Below, piece by piece: positions 1-13,200 of a stretch of DNA of 64,000 bases. The DNA is from Colius striatus (taxonomy: Eukaryota > Chordata > Aves > Coliiformes > Coliidae). Positions within the stretch are counted from its first letter, which is position 1. Each line of letters starts with the position of its first letter. Under the pieces are notes generated by a model. The model saw only the letters and a list, made by a program, of their open reading frames with translations. It was not told the origin of the DNA and made no database searches. A program made the position numbers and the translations under genes. The stretch spans positions 79,614,367-79,678,366 of the forward strand of contig NC_084760.1 in NCBI RefSeq assembly GCF_028858725.1. The letters run 5' to 3'.

Positions 1-1093
1 GCTTTAACTTGAAAATATGCTAACCTATACAGTGATTGTACTTGTTAATCATGCACAGTTTTATTTATTTTGTGCTTTCCCACTTACATGTTTTGCAGGT
101 AACTTTCCCCTTGAGACTTTAGTAGGCTAGGTCCCTGCTATGAGTATTTTGAAAGAACGTCTAATCCTCCTCAAACACTCCCCAAATGTTAACTATTAGG
201 ATTCCCATATATCACTTCAAATTTTATTTGAATAAGACCAAAATTTCTCTGGGCAACATGTTTATGAGAGAACCTGGGTACATAACTAGTTCAATGACAA
301 TAATAATGATAGTGGTGGTTGGCACCCGGCTAGACTCATCTGACCTTTCTGGAATTAATTTACTTTTTGACAACTGGAATGAGCAGGAATGAATTAGGCA
401 AGAAGAGGATCAAGTGCTCATCACCATATTTCCTCTAAAAGCAAAAAAACCCTGGCTTCTGCACACAGAACCTGCCTGATAGTTGTCCTGGAACATAATG
501 AAGTGGAGCATCAAGAATTTCCTTTAAACAGAATAAAAGCGTGGGTAAAAACGTGGAAAACATTGCGTTTGTGTGGCTGATGAATGGCAGTGGGCCTCTT
601 TAAGGTCTTAAAAATGTGGAGATACAGTTGACAGTGGATAATGATGGGAAAGATTGCATGTTGGCAGGAAAAGTTTAAGTCAAAAGGATTATATGTTCAT
701 CCAAATACCATGCAAGCAAAGAAAACTGAGTGGAAACAAAAATAGAATAGAAAACTTGGGAAAGATCACCAATAGAATGGTGTAAGAGTTTCTGATTTTT
801 ACACTGGGGATAGACCCCAACTTTAAGATGGAAGATAGGAATTACAGATTGACTTTATAATGGAAAGGTAAATCCAGACATAACGGCAGCTTTAGCAATG
901 GACTGGAAAGACAGTTGTTTCCATAATAAAAGCATCTGATGCCTTTTTTTATTATTATTATTTGTAAGAGTTTATATTAGTCATTTATAGGTTTGTAGAA
1001 CTTTGCTTGACTGAGATTCAACATGATGAAAAGTCTGTTTTAAGGCTTACATTTTTCAATAACATTATTTCAAAACTTTGTCCTACATTTCAG

Positions 1094-1186
1094 CATGTGG
1101 ATGAAGAAGCAGAAAACATCTACTCTGGTATTGGTGATATACCTGTCGCTGCCCACAGGGATGAATTCCTTATGTGTGCTCCCTAG
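1094..1186 (+). other. Exon-like open segment ending in a stop, unassigned
   Basis: Follows an acceptor-like ctacatttcag. Thirty codons starting HVDEEAENIYSGIGD and ending EFLMCAP run to TAG at 1184-1186. Codons are strongly purine-first, as in coding DNA. It could be the terminal exon of another + strand gene or transcript, or chance. I do not recognise the protein. Confidence 0.25.
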
Positions 1187-4100
1187 ACGTCTTAGAGTTT
1201 GTATTTAACAGTCTCCAGAGGTCGTATGAGAGCAGAGCAGCAGTCTTTTCTCCTCAAATCGTGTGTGACTGTTGGGCCAGACATGCTTTTGACACACAGG
1301 GTGAGCAGGACTTCTCATGCCCTTGTTAGCTGCAGTAGGCTCCAGATCAGAGAGCAGAGGCACTTCATTGATTTCACTCCTCCTCACTGCTTGAATGGTG
1401 CAGGAGGATCTGCACCACTGCTTGGATGGTGCTGGAGTGAATTGAGGAGGGCTGAGGAATCAACCAGTGAGAAAAGACATTTGAGAGGATGAAGTCAGGG
1501 TGCAATTTTGTTTAGTTATAGTGGTTCTGGAAAACAGCAAGTCAGAGAAGGAGCTGAGAGTGGAATGGGAACGTAGAGGGGCAAGAGTCAGCAGTGGATA
1601 GGTAGATCAGCAGCCTAGAAGTAAGTATTTTGAGCAGCAGGGAGGGTTCAAGGAGTAAAGCTGAAGAGGTGTACCAAGGAGGGCAATGCAAACAAGGAAG
1701 AAAGAGGAAGAGTGTGACAGTAGCTAAAAGGAGAGGTGTAAAGGAAACAGAAAGAAGAGAAAAGGGTTGGGAGAAGAAGGCAGAGAAATGTTAGGATATA
1801 TCTGCTATGGAGCTAGAAATCAATATCCCTTGTTGTGTAGCAGAGGAATGCATTGGCAAAGCATGGGGATATATTGATGTGAAACAGGGCTGTGTCCCAA
1901 GCAGTAAAATAAAGGGCTGTATTTCTTTTTATACTTGAGCTAGCTAGGTTTGGAGTTTTACTACATAGTACTGCTTCTTATCATGTAGATGCAGCTTGTA
2001 TCTGTAATGCTAGGCCTGCAGATTATAAGACCAACATCTGTAGTAAAGCCTATACCAGTTGACATAATTTTTATTTACAGCTTCAGATCCTTTAGTTCAC
2101 ATATACAGAGGTGGTAAGCCTGTAGCCAATTCCATAGTGTATAACTTGCTCAATAAAAATCTACGTCTTCATTCTTTGAAGTGCATGAGAAGCTTCATTG
2201 TATTTGTTCTGCTTTGAAGAACCCACTTCCTTCACTTTCTGTAGATAGTGGGCAGTACTTAACAGAATTATTTTAATCTCTAAATGAAGTTTGATGGTTT
2301 GGGTTCCTTTTTATGATGTGTTTTGCAGTTGCCTGTGCTGAAAGCTTCCAGTTGTTTAGGATTTTTTGGTTTATCTTTATAACTGCCCTGTGAGAGATGA
2401 TAAATTAGAATTATTGCATCATTGGTTCTTTATACCATTTTTTTTGGAGGATAACTTAAAACTGCTAATTTCTTTGTTGCCAAAGAAACACAGTTTGTTT
2501 GCAGCACCTGGCACTGGTTTTAGCCTGCATCTTCTTGAGCTTCCTCTTTTGCCCAGAAGCTGCATCAAACAATTGATGTTTATTTGAATGTGTCCTTTCC
2601 TGTCCCTCCTAGCTGTGCGTATTTAACATACTAGTGATCTGTTGGTTTTTTGTCAAAGTTGTTTTTCCTTGCTTTAGTTCAGCAAGCATTATGCTAATGA
2701 TTTGTCTAGTTGTTTCTTTTTCTTTTAATTTGTGTTTCTTTCACTGTCTGCATGTTTTGTTTATTTGAAGGGTTTCTTTTGCTTATTTTTATAAGTCCTT
2801 GGAGCATGGGCATAGTAAAATAGATCCCTTCCTCTGCCTTCGGAAGGCTTCAGTTATGTCTTTTTCAGCCTTTTAAAAAGGCTTTTTATTGCTTTTTTTT
2901 TTTCCTTCTCTTTAACATCCTCTAATGAGACGTCTTCTATTAATTACATTAACTAACTGATCCAATAACTTTGAAACATAAAACCTCTTAGTTTATCATG
3001 CATTAAACTTCCAATCATGTTTGTTGTTGCAATAAATTTATTCCAACCCACTTTTATTTATTCAGAACAAAACTTTTAATGATGCTTCTTGGTATCTTAC
3101 CAAACCTTCACAAAGCTGTACCATTATCATAAATACTTGTTTTTCATAAACAACTTTCTTTTATTACATTAATTTGCATATCTTTTATAGTTCATAAACA
3201 CTCTCTATTAAACCTAATGCAGACATACATGCGTGCATTTTTATGAGTTGTTTTTTAAGGCACATTTCAAAAAGTTGTGTTAGGTTTCAGTGTGGTCTAG
3301 AATCTTTAATTCAGCTCTTCCTGAATACCAGTTACTCAGCTGAAATGCTTGGAGAGTATAGCTGCTTTTAGGGTAGTACTCTGTGCTTAAAAAACCTGTT
3401 GTTTTTTAAAGAAGATATTTTAATACTTATGATGTATAGGGTTACATCTTAAATGAATGTATTATGATTTGACATGGTCTACTTTGCTTGCACAACCATT
3501 ATTTGCCATCATTATGCAAGTAATTTTTAATTATAAAGATATATTCTACATTTTTTACACAGATCTCTTATTCCTTCACTATGCAGAATGGATCTGCTTT
3601 AGAGATATGTAGGAAAGAGGCCTCTTCTGTGCAGAATTGTTGCCTCATTAACTGTGAGAGTTTGTGCTGAGTGAGACAGTATATTGCAGAGCTGCCAAGG
3701 ATGTTCTCCGCACTAGGAGAACTGAGTACTAATGCACAACAAATTTTGTGGGTGCATAGTTTTCTTTGTTGTATAAATCCAACTTTGCTGTGTGATAGGA
3801 ATATGGTTGTTTTTTTTTTTTTTTATCATCTGTGTGCACACATGAGATAATAGCACTCAGTGTTTATTAAGGACCTGAATTATTGGTCATTGAGTGAACC
3901 ATACAAGTAAGAAAATACTCTATTTGACATAGACTTGATTTGGTATGCTTAATTATGACTTGACATCTCAAAATGGTGATGATCTTCCTCTGTTCTGTAT
4001 CCTGAATGAAACAGTGGATCCTGTTGGGAAAAATGTATGATTGTTTATGTAGAAACAGTGTTACTGGGTGGAACTAAAACCTACATAAGTAGTTTTAGTT

Positions 4101-7100
4101 TTACACTTCCTGATTCTTGAATGTTAAGTTTTGTTATGTTAATTTCATTTGAAAATTAATGCTTTTGAGTTAGAATTTATATGTAAGCAATATCCTTCAG
4201 GTGATATCAAACAGCATCCTCTCCATATGCAGAGTCTCTGTGCTTTTGATAGCAGTACATAGAGTTCAGTCACTGACAAATTACAGGGTGTGCGGAGTGG
4301 GCTTGTGCAGCCTACGGCATGGACTGCACTCAGCTGGATCTTTCCTTGCACCACATAAAAAGTGTCTGCTTGGTCTGTGTAAGCTCACATCCATAAGAGT
4401 GTGGATCCATCCATAGGAGTGTGGACACGTGACTCCTGTTGCTCTTCTTCATTGCAGTAATTGCTTTTTTTAATTGGAGGAGGCTGGAGGAATTCTTGGA
4501 TCTGTCAAGCTAGGACCTAGTGTTGGGGAAAATGCACAGTAGGGATGTTTGGATCTATTTCCCCACCTCACCCAAACCAATGGCTATAACTGAAAATTAT
4601 TATCTTCCTCCTGCAAGAACTTGAAGTGACCATCAGCCTTTCTGCCTGAAAGGCAAAACACACGATGTAGCTGGTTTTCAGGGTTTTTTTTTTTATCATC
4701 ACTAAAGCAAAGGGGTTGGGATGACTAATAGTCTATGAGGAAGGAGGAATGGTGGAAAGGGATGGTAAATAAAGTACTCATAGTTAAATTGCCTATTGAG
4801 GTAATACAATTTCGAACGATGTGGCCATGAGCATAAATGCACATTTTGATAGATGTGATTCCTGGACAGTAGTGCAGGCTGGAGCTGCTCAGGCTCCACA
4901 GAGTCTTCATGATCAGGCTGCATCCTGGTGTTGTGTTTCCAAGGTCATGCTCACGAGAGGGTGCAGGAGTCCTAGGTTTAGCAGCACCAGGACTGGGACT
5001 GAGGGACACTTAATAGCAGCTTTTACCATCAAGAGTGGCTCCTTCCAGGAGAGTAGTGCCCAGGTCATGTCAAATGATAGCTGAACAGAGCTGCTGGTAA
5101 GGACACAACCTCCTAAATTCTGATAAACTGGGCAAGTTACTCATTCCAGGAACAAACCAGTCTGCTTTAAAGACTGTTATGATGTGCTTATGCTACAGAA
5201 TCCCTGTTTCATGGTGAAAATTGTTACTCTTTCCAAAATGTTTTTCCTACTGGAATAGAGAACAGGTATTAAGAGGAGAGGTCTAGGATACTTGACATGC
5301 TGCAGTCAGACTAAATTGTGGTCTCTCTTGTTCTTTTTCTCATTCTCTTGTGTCTCTGCCTGAGTAGAATTGATTGGATAGGACATGCTGTAATTTGTTT
5401 TTACAATGAATAATGTTCCAGTGTAGCCTCAGGGACAGTTGGGTGAGTAATCTCACACTGACCTTGACATCCTGACGTTATGAAATAAAGATCAGGTTGG
5501 TTGTTTTAAGCAGAGAAATACTTTAATTTGGTTTTATTTCTGGTAAAAGAAGGCTAATAAGGAAATGTTTGTGAGTCTTCTGCCCACACAATGACATATT
5601 TTCTCCATATAGAAAAATATTTAGCTAGTTGTAGCATTTTATTTGATTTACAGGCTCATCGGAGAACCAGATAGTTGTTATTAACTTCAGTGCTAACTCT
5701 TGATCTCTCCTCTCTGTCTTTTATCAGTTTAAAAAGACTGAGTTTTGGGCATCAAACCATATTTTAACATGTAATTCTAATGAGATGTGATTGACACAGT
5801 TCAGATAGAGTGGTGTCATTAAGTTGCTGTTCTAAAGGTTGTGCAGCTTTGTGAGTGAATGCATTTAACTTACAGACTAAATAAAATAAAATTCACTATG
5901 CCCTGGCTATAGATGCCGTTTTCTTCTGTTTGAGGACACACTTCTAGAATGTAATAATCAGTGTGATTCGAAACATTGGCTATGTGGTAACAAAAAGCAT
6001 TTCAAGCCAGGAAGAAGGTATTATAGGATAGCAATGAGGCTGCTACCTGTGGAACCTTCAAAAAAGATTTTTCATCATGCCAGTCTATTGGAACTGAAGT
6101 TGATTGTTGTATATTTGACATTTTCACTGCATTAGAGGTAAGAGGGCCTGAGTCACTCTGCAGAATTCAGGCATGGACAAATGTGAATAACCCCTGACTA
6201 AACCACCTGCAAGCAAGAAGCTGAAATTGCTCAGCAGTTGAGGGGGAGGCTGTGTGCGTGCCTTCCCTCTGTCATGGCACAGTCAACCTCAAAGCATGTT
6301 GTTGTTAGTTTGCCTCTGTAAGTATTAATAATTGAATTTCTTTTCAGCAGTGGCTTCATATGAAAGCTGAAGGAAATGAGATTCCCGGTGAGCTTTGGAT
6401 CATGCCCACAGAGAGGAGAGAATGTGTGCAAATACTATTGCTTTATCCATTTTGGGAGGTTGAAGATATCTGCCATCCTAAGCTATGACCAGCTGTGCAG
6501 AGAGGGAGTCGTAAAAAGTCCATGTGAAAAAAATGTTTTAAGAACATTTGTAGGCAGCTTTAGTGCAAACCACATGCTTTCCTCTGAGCTGTAAGAATGG
6601 TAAGATACTTGCAGTGCTTGAATCAAAACGTCCCTGATTAAAAGCCAATGGATCCCTTTGAAATTAGTTGGAGCTGCTTTCACTCCAGTTGGAGCAAAGA
6701 TGAGAATTTGACTTGTATAGAAAACAACAAAAAAAAGAAGATCTGAAGTCTCCACTTCAGGTTTTTATCAATTATTTTGGATGCACACCAGAGCAGAGTT
6801 TCTGGCTTTGAGACTGCTCTCCATTCCTCTCTTCAGTGAGACAAGACCAGGGAAGAACCTTTAGTTCCGTTGATGTCTCTTCTGAGCTGTCAATCATTAA
6901 CGACCTTTTTCTTCTGTTCGCGGTAGAAAGTGTCAGCGTTTGATGGAACCTATTGTCCAGAAAATGAGTAGACAGAAGTTGTTTGCCTTGTGCTCCTAAG
7001 AAATGGAGAAACTGGGAATGACTGCAGGGTGTAATGGCTTAGAAGGGGCCTGCTCCAAAGGCTTATCTGCAGCAGCCATGCATATATCCACTGCTGAGCC

Positions 7101-9888
7101 CTTCATGGCCCCTAAAGTAAACTTCTGGCGAATGGGTCTGTGTGTGGCACATAACTGAAAAGAATCTGTTTCCACAACAGTGAGACATGTCTTTACATTC
7201 CTGAGAGTAATTGTCTGCCTGCTATACATCAGCCTTGTGCTCTGTTCACGTCATGGTTTGTGCGGTCTCTCAGCTCTTTTGTGGATGTCTCTCTATGTAT
7301 CAACTCTGCCTTAAAGTCTAAATTTTCTTTTTTAACTTTTTCTATCTCATAAACATTTTAGATAATAAATGATTCCATAGACCAGAGGTATGAGCTCTCA
7401 CACTCTCATATGCAATCTCATCTGTTTGAATCTTGGTTTGATTAATCTTTTTGCTTCTCAAGTCTCATCCTGGTTACAGGTAGCCCAGTTGGTCCTTAGC
7501 TGCCTCTGGGTCCTGCTCTGATCACCACTGTTTTGGTGAGCAGTGAAGTGCCGATAAGCTGACACAGCTGGCTTGTAGCTACCCAGAGGTCTGTAAGAGC
7601 CGTCAGCCCAGTTTGTCTGTGACTCCAAGATATGGCAGGTCCAATGCTACAATTACATTCATTTTTCTTCATATCTAAATGAATTGCTTTGTCTTTCTGT
7701 CTGATGGCAAATTTCGTGTTTCTTTTACTGTAAACTCTTCCATTCTCTGATAATGGCAGGCTGCAACATACAACAGATTTTCCTCATTATTTCAAAAGAA
7801 GTGTTATCAATAAAAAGAAAATTAAAATGTGTCACAATGATTTGGAGAGAAACACACCAAGGCTAAGCTTTCATCCCAATTAGACCTTGACAGTAAGAAA
7901 TACTATTCAGAGTTTTAGACACTGTAAAATAATGGTTTTTTCTAAAAAAAAAATCAATACTCCTTTAACAAGTTTGTGGTTTGGGGATTTTTTAGGAGTA
8001 GGTGGATTTTCTTTTCATGTGAGATTGTTTTTTATAATAATTTTCTCTTGCAATACTTCTTTGGTTATAGCTCATGCAATGACAGTCAGACTGAATTTCT
8101 GAGTCCTATGGCCCCCCTGGAATTTAATTATCTGGATTTCACCTTCATTGGATTTCAACATACAATATTTACTGATTCCTGGTTCCTAGAGCTGCCTTTG
8201 CATAGATGTTTTGAACAGCTGACTTCAGTTTGCTGTCCATTAGTCTTGAGGGGAGAGAAGTGATGCTTTTCTACTTGCTGCCCTCTGTCACATATGGGAT
8301 CCTTGACGTTGTAGCGACATCCTGATCAAAGGAAGTAGGTAATGAGAGCAGGTGACAAAGCATTCAGAGGATGTGAATGTATATTTTGCGTGCGCTGACC
8401 TATTTTTCCTTCTGTTTTTGTGTAAACATATGCAAACAGATAATCCTTAACAGTAAGGAGAAACCTCCACCAGGCATGACTTAATTTGTATATCACCTTT
8501 ATATTGCCTGTTAGTGATATATAATCAGTAAACTAATGACAAAAGCAGACAGACTATGAATACCAAAACCATTATCTATTGCCATTTAGCATACTCGTTG
8601 GAAGTGGTTTATTAGAATTTTAATGTCTATATTATTTTTCAAACCTCATTCTTCACTTAGAGTACCTGCTACTTGGCTACTTCTGACAATTATCAAAGAA
8701 ATTACAGTTGGCAAATAATATGCAAATAACCTACTGGTTTGATATAATTTCAAATAAGTTGTGTATTTTCCCATTGAACAGCAATGCCAAGTTCTAATGA
8801 GTTCAGGTTTGCAGTAATAAGGGAGCTGCAGCAGACAGGACTGGGTTTGAGTAAAAGCTGTAACTGAGGGTACTTTGATACTCATGTAGAACTGGATCCT
8901 TCTAACTCGACTTCTTGTATCTCAAGATGTTACAAGTGCCAGTTTGCAAACGTTGCCCGAGTAGAGGCTAGCGCTGGTTGAGGGATTGACCTAGCATTGC
9001 TTTTTGAGGGGTAGCTTTGTAACACACAATAGATCAGTTTACTGGATCAGAAGTGTGATAAGAAGTGGTGTTTGCAAAGCAGCTGACATCGTTATTCTTG
9101 CTCTGCTCTGATACAGGGATAGCTCCAGATTGCTCATATACAACTATTAAGTTCATTTGACTTCCCTAATACTCCAGACACCAGAGAGAATGTTTCTTTT
9201 GATATACTGTGGTTGAGTGCTCCTTCCTCTTTTGTACTTTTATTTTGTTACTTCAGTCTAATGTAATTTTATTATGAGCCATTTAATTATACCTGCTTTT
9301 ACAAGATGAAGCCACTAACTGCTTCTGAAAGGCATTTTATTTATTGATGATTTTGTTATTGAAACATGTAGACAGAAGGAATAAAAAGTGTACATGAGTA
9401 GTTCAGGCACAGATTTACAGCTTCATTTTGTAGCACAGATATTTGTATAGGCATTTAGATTTGGGAGAGCTTGTGTTAGCATACCCATTGTGAGGTTTCT
9501 CTGTCTCTGGGTTTGCATGATCTCAGGAAAGAAAAAGTGCATTTACTCTTTGTGCACCACCTTTTCCCTGTGAATTCTGTAGCTCAGGCTTAACGTTTCC
9601 AAAAATTGGTATTTGGCAAAATCTAACATTTCAATGAACTGGAATTTATGCAGGTTGTAAAATCTCCATAAAGATGGTGACAACTATTTCAGACTGTTGT
9701 TGCTGCTGAGCAGTTGCAATTGTCCTGAAATATGTGCCGTCTGCTCCCTATGCATCTATGTCTCCCCAAGCCACTCCCTGGCCCTGAGGACCAGTAGCAG
9801 TATCTGCTGTGGGCAGGGAGCAGATGAAGCACTCCCTCAGCAACATCCTGAGCAGCATTTCCCCTCCAGCTGGGAGAGTGATCAGTGG

Positions 9889-10035
9889 GGAAGAATTATA
9901 GAATTGTTTGGCTGGAAAAGACCTTTAAGATCCTTGAGTCCAACCACTCACCTCACATTGCCAAGCCCACTACTAAACCATGTACCTCAGCACCTCATCT
10001 ACGTGGCTTTTAAATATCTCCAGGGATGATTGTTG
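9889..10035 (-). repeat. CR1 LINE fragment, old copy
   Basis: Antisense CR1 3' end: starts with the tail-like aagaattatagaattg, then ggctggaaaagaccttta and gagtccaacc. It has many differences from the other CR1 copies here, so it is probably an older subfamily. It ends about 100 bp before GLP1R exon 4. Confidence 0.75.
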
Positions 10036-10134
10036 TTGAAGAATGTTGAGCTGAGCCCCAAACTTCTCTGTGCACCTTGCCCTGCGAGCAGACTCTCCTC
10101 CTGTTAACCCCGTGTCTCATTTTACCTCTGGCAG

Positions 10135-10244
10135 TGCTGCACGGGCAGGTGTACCGCTTTTGCACCCTGGAGGGAACATGGCTGCTGAAGGAGAATTCAA
10201 CCCTGCCCTGGAGGAACCTGTCTGAGTGTGAGGCCTCTGACCAG
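10135..10244 (+). CDS. GLP1R: GLP1R exon 4: last part of the hormone-binding ectodomain
   Basis: Acceptor ...tttacctctggcag, donor gtaaga. The exon starts with the last two bases of a split codon (probably Val) and encodes a segment beginning [15 protein letters not shown] and ending LSECEASDQ. The Cys of RFCT and the Cys of SECE correspond to human C104 and C126 of the ectodomain disulfide network. The sequon in KENSTLPW matches the human N115 glycosylation site. It ends in phase 0. CR1 copies lie within about 100 bp upstream and about 30 bp downstream. Confidence 0.96.
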
Positions 10245-13200
10245 GTAAGAGTTTCCATGCTGCTGTTGTTGAAAATCATAGAATCATAGAATGGTAGGGT
10301 TGGAAGGGACCTTTAGAGATCATCTGGTCCACCCCCTCTACAGAAGCAGAGCCACCTAGTTCAGGTTGCATAGGAACATATTCAGGCAAGTCTTGAAAAT
10401 CTCCAAGGAAGGAGACTCCACACCCTCCCTGGGCAGCCTGTGCCACTGCTCCGTCACCCTCACAGTGAAATAGTTTTTTCTTATGTTTAAGTGGAACTTT
10501 TTGTGTTTCAGCTTCATCCCATTACCCCTTGTCCTGTTGCTAGCTACTATAGAAAAAAGGGATGTCCCAACCTCCTGACACCCATCCTTTAGATATTTGT
10601 AAATATTAATGAGATTCCCTCTCAAAACAGAAGAGAGGGAGAACACAGTCATTGATGCCCACGTGTTTTTGTGCTATTAAAATAATCTTTGCTGGCTCAT
10701 CCTGGATGCTTCACTTCAGTGAGCCTAATGGAAAGGGAGATCAGGCTTCTTCCCTTCAACAAAGGGGATGTGGAGGACAGACGAGAGCAGATTTAAATGT
10801 ACATGGAGACAACAAGAGAAGTGAACCAGGGGGCAGCACAAAGGTTTCATCTGCAGCCGATCCAAACTGGAGGAGTGACCTAATGTTATTCCTTTGCTTT
10901 TTATTCCATTGGCATGTCATTACAATACAGTAACTTGTTTCTTTTCTCTGTCTTGTTAGTAGCTATTAATATGATTAAGGTGAACTGAACTGAGGGATAT
11001 TTGCTTTTCACCTTTGAGCAAGGGGCAATCCCTGCTTTTTATTTGTTTGGGGGGGTGAGTCTTTTTACCTTTATGTGCTATGGGCAATGGAATTAGGCTT
11101 GTCAGTGTTATTTTCTTGCCCTAATGCTTTATGCTCTGCAGGGAACTGAGACACCTGGCACCAAATGAAGGAGAGTTTAGGGATTTCCAGGGGATTTTTG
11201 TCAGTCATTGGCGTCAGCTAGGGCACCGTGTGCGTTCCCATGACACGTGATACCATTACTGCTGTGAGCCTCCAAGGGCAATGCTTTTCCTCACATAAAT
11301 TGAGTGCACTCTCGCTGTCCCGGAGTACAGGGAACTAGTATGTACCTAGCCAAAACTGTCTAAGTATATGGAATTCTCAGTGCTGTGGGATCTGTGTCCT
11401 CTGGAGTTCTACTTAGTGTGGAACTAAGAGATAACTAATCTGTCTCTAAGCTCTGCTTAGTGCCTCATTCTTCAGATGGAGTAAATGGCTGCAGATCAGA
11501 AGGAAATGGGAAAAGAGAGTTTCTAATTCTCCAAATATGTGAAATTTAACTTTTTATTTCATTTGCAGCCTTATTCTTTGTCCTTTACATGTTCTGAGGT
11601 ATCCCAGTAGAACATATTACCTTAATGTAAATGTGAGCCTTGTCGTTTGATTTTTCCATGTTTGCCATTGTGATTACTTCCAGACTTGTGTTGGGACATG
11701 CCAAAGAGAGAGATGCTTAATGATAACACTTGGCCATTTGTCACCTGCCTCCAGCTTTCCATGAACTGATCTGGATTCTGAAACCCTGCATACATGGTGT
11801 CACTCCTTGAAACGTGAACAGCCCTGTTTGGTTTTCTAGCTGATGTATATAGAGCCCACTAATTACCTACTTTGGCTTATGCATGTTGTACACAAGAATC
11901 ATAGAATCCTACAGTGGTAGAATAAGAGCTTGTTTTGATAAGTTTGCTGTGTGTTATGATACAGCTGTTGCTAAAACAAAATCCAAACGGTTTGTGAGTG
12001 AAATAACATTGTTTAAAGTGTGATGTGGTTTAGATCTGTGTAGATGTTTTAAACTGTTAGGCCTTGATAGTTTGTCTGAGCTTTGTTGCTGAAGAGATTT
12101 TTCATAGGGCAGCTCTCATATCATTCCCTTTTAAAAAATTAATCTAGCAAATCCCTGAGGAACAGCTGTATGTTCACCTTAAATCCTCCTGACTGTGCAA
12201 AGTACATCTAAATAGACGTACTTATTTCTGAAGTACAGTGAATGTTCCTTCTTACAGCACAAGTCTCTGGAGTCAATTGCAGAATTAGCAGCTTGAAGAA
12301 GGGAAGTAAAATGCCTGAGCCTATTTAGACAAAGATACATACTTAGGAATGAACCAGAATAGAATGTATGAATGTGCCTCAGAGGCTGAGCAATGAGCCT
12401 ATATTATAATTCATACTTGCCTGTAGTTTTTCAAGTACTTCTCCTCTCCCTGAAGATTTTGGCCAGGACTTGCAAGCAAGGGTCTCAGTGGTCATATCTC
12501 CCACCGTAAATTTGAAGAGAGCTCCAACCCAGGACTACTGTGGCCTGTGTTGGGTCACTCCCTCCTCGGGAGTGCTGTACCACCCAGGTCATGAGATGGT
12601 GCTGAGCTATGGCTTATTACCAGGAGGTTGCGCAGTTGAGGCAGAACAAAGACTATTTGGGAGCAGAAAAGTTTAGTTGCATGAGTGCAAGGCATGCTTT
12701 GCCTTAGAGTCAAAGAATGGGAACTGGCCTCTTTTATTTCTAAGTATAGATGTAGCCAAAGGACTCCTCTCATTACAACAGAAGGAGACTTTGGGTGTTC
12801 AGGTCTGCAAACACCAACTTCACCATTTTTACTGCAGGGTTGAGTTGTCTCTGTGCTTCCTGCCATCTGTTAAAGACTTACTTGTGTGATAATTCATGCC
12901 TCTCCAATATTATTATTAAATAATGACACATTATCTATTTTCTAGCCTGGCTGCAAAACCCAACTGTTTGAGTGCACAGCTGGGAGCAGCTGGGGAATTC
13001 AGATTAAATTTTTATTTCTGATTTGATATGTGCATTTAAACTTGAAAGTAGGAGAATTACTTCTGGTTATAATTAAGAAAAGTTAGAAAGCAGCTGGGAG
13101 GAAAGAACTGGAGCCCATGAGCTCTCTTTTCTCCCCTCCTTTTTTTTTCTTTTTTCTTTCTCCTTTATATGCTCTCAGGATGCACCAGAGGAACAGCTCC

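Larger units (their letters stand above)
1..10134 (+). other. Upstream intron of GLP1R (probably intron 3)
   Basis: No GLP1R exon 1-3 was found: a visual scan for TGYTGGCC, which would encode the ectodomain CWP motif, gave no hit here. Contents: AT-rich sequence; a purine-rich stretch at about 1530-1790; T-rich sequence at about 2640-2900 and poly-T at 3806-3825; an exon-like segment at 1094-1186; and an old CR1 at 9889-10035. The short open frames here show no family resemblance. Confidence 0.6.

Noticed and set aside
600..680. ACW-coding triplet near 650 as GLP1R exon 3
   Set aside because: Neighbouring residues do not match the ectodomain and there is no splice border; coincidence.
6348..6387. 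40-bp exon-like segment with good acceptor (ttcttttcag) and donor (gtgagc)
   Set aside because: Only 13 codons, no partner segment in phase nearby, and such pairs occur by chance in long introns.
10652..10933. 93-residue + strand frame after the CR1
   Set aside because: No motif, no splice context, intronic position; chance frame.
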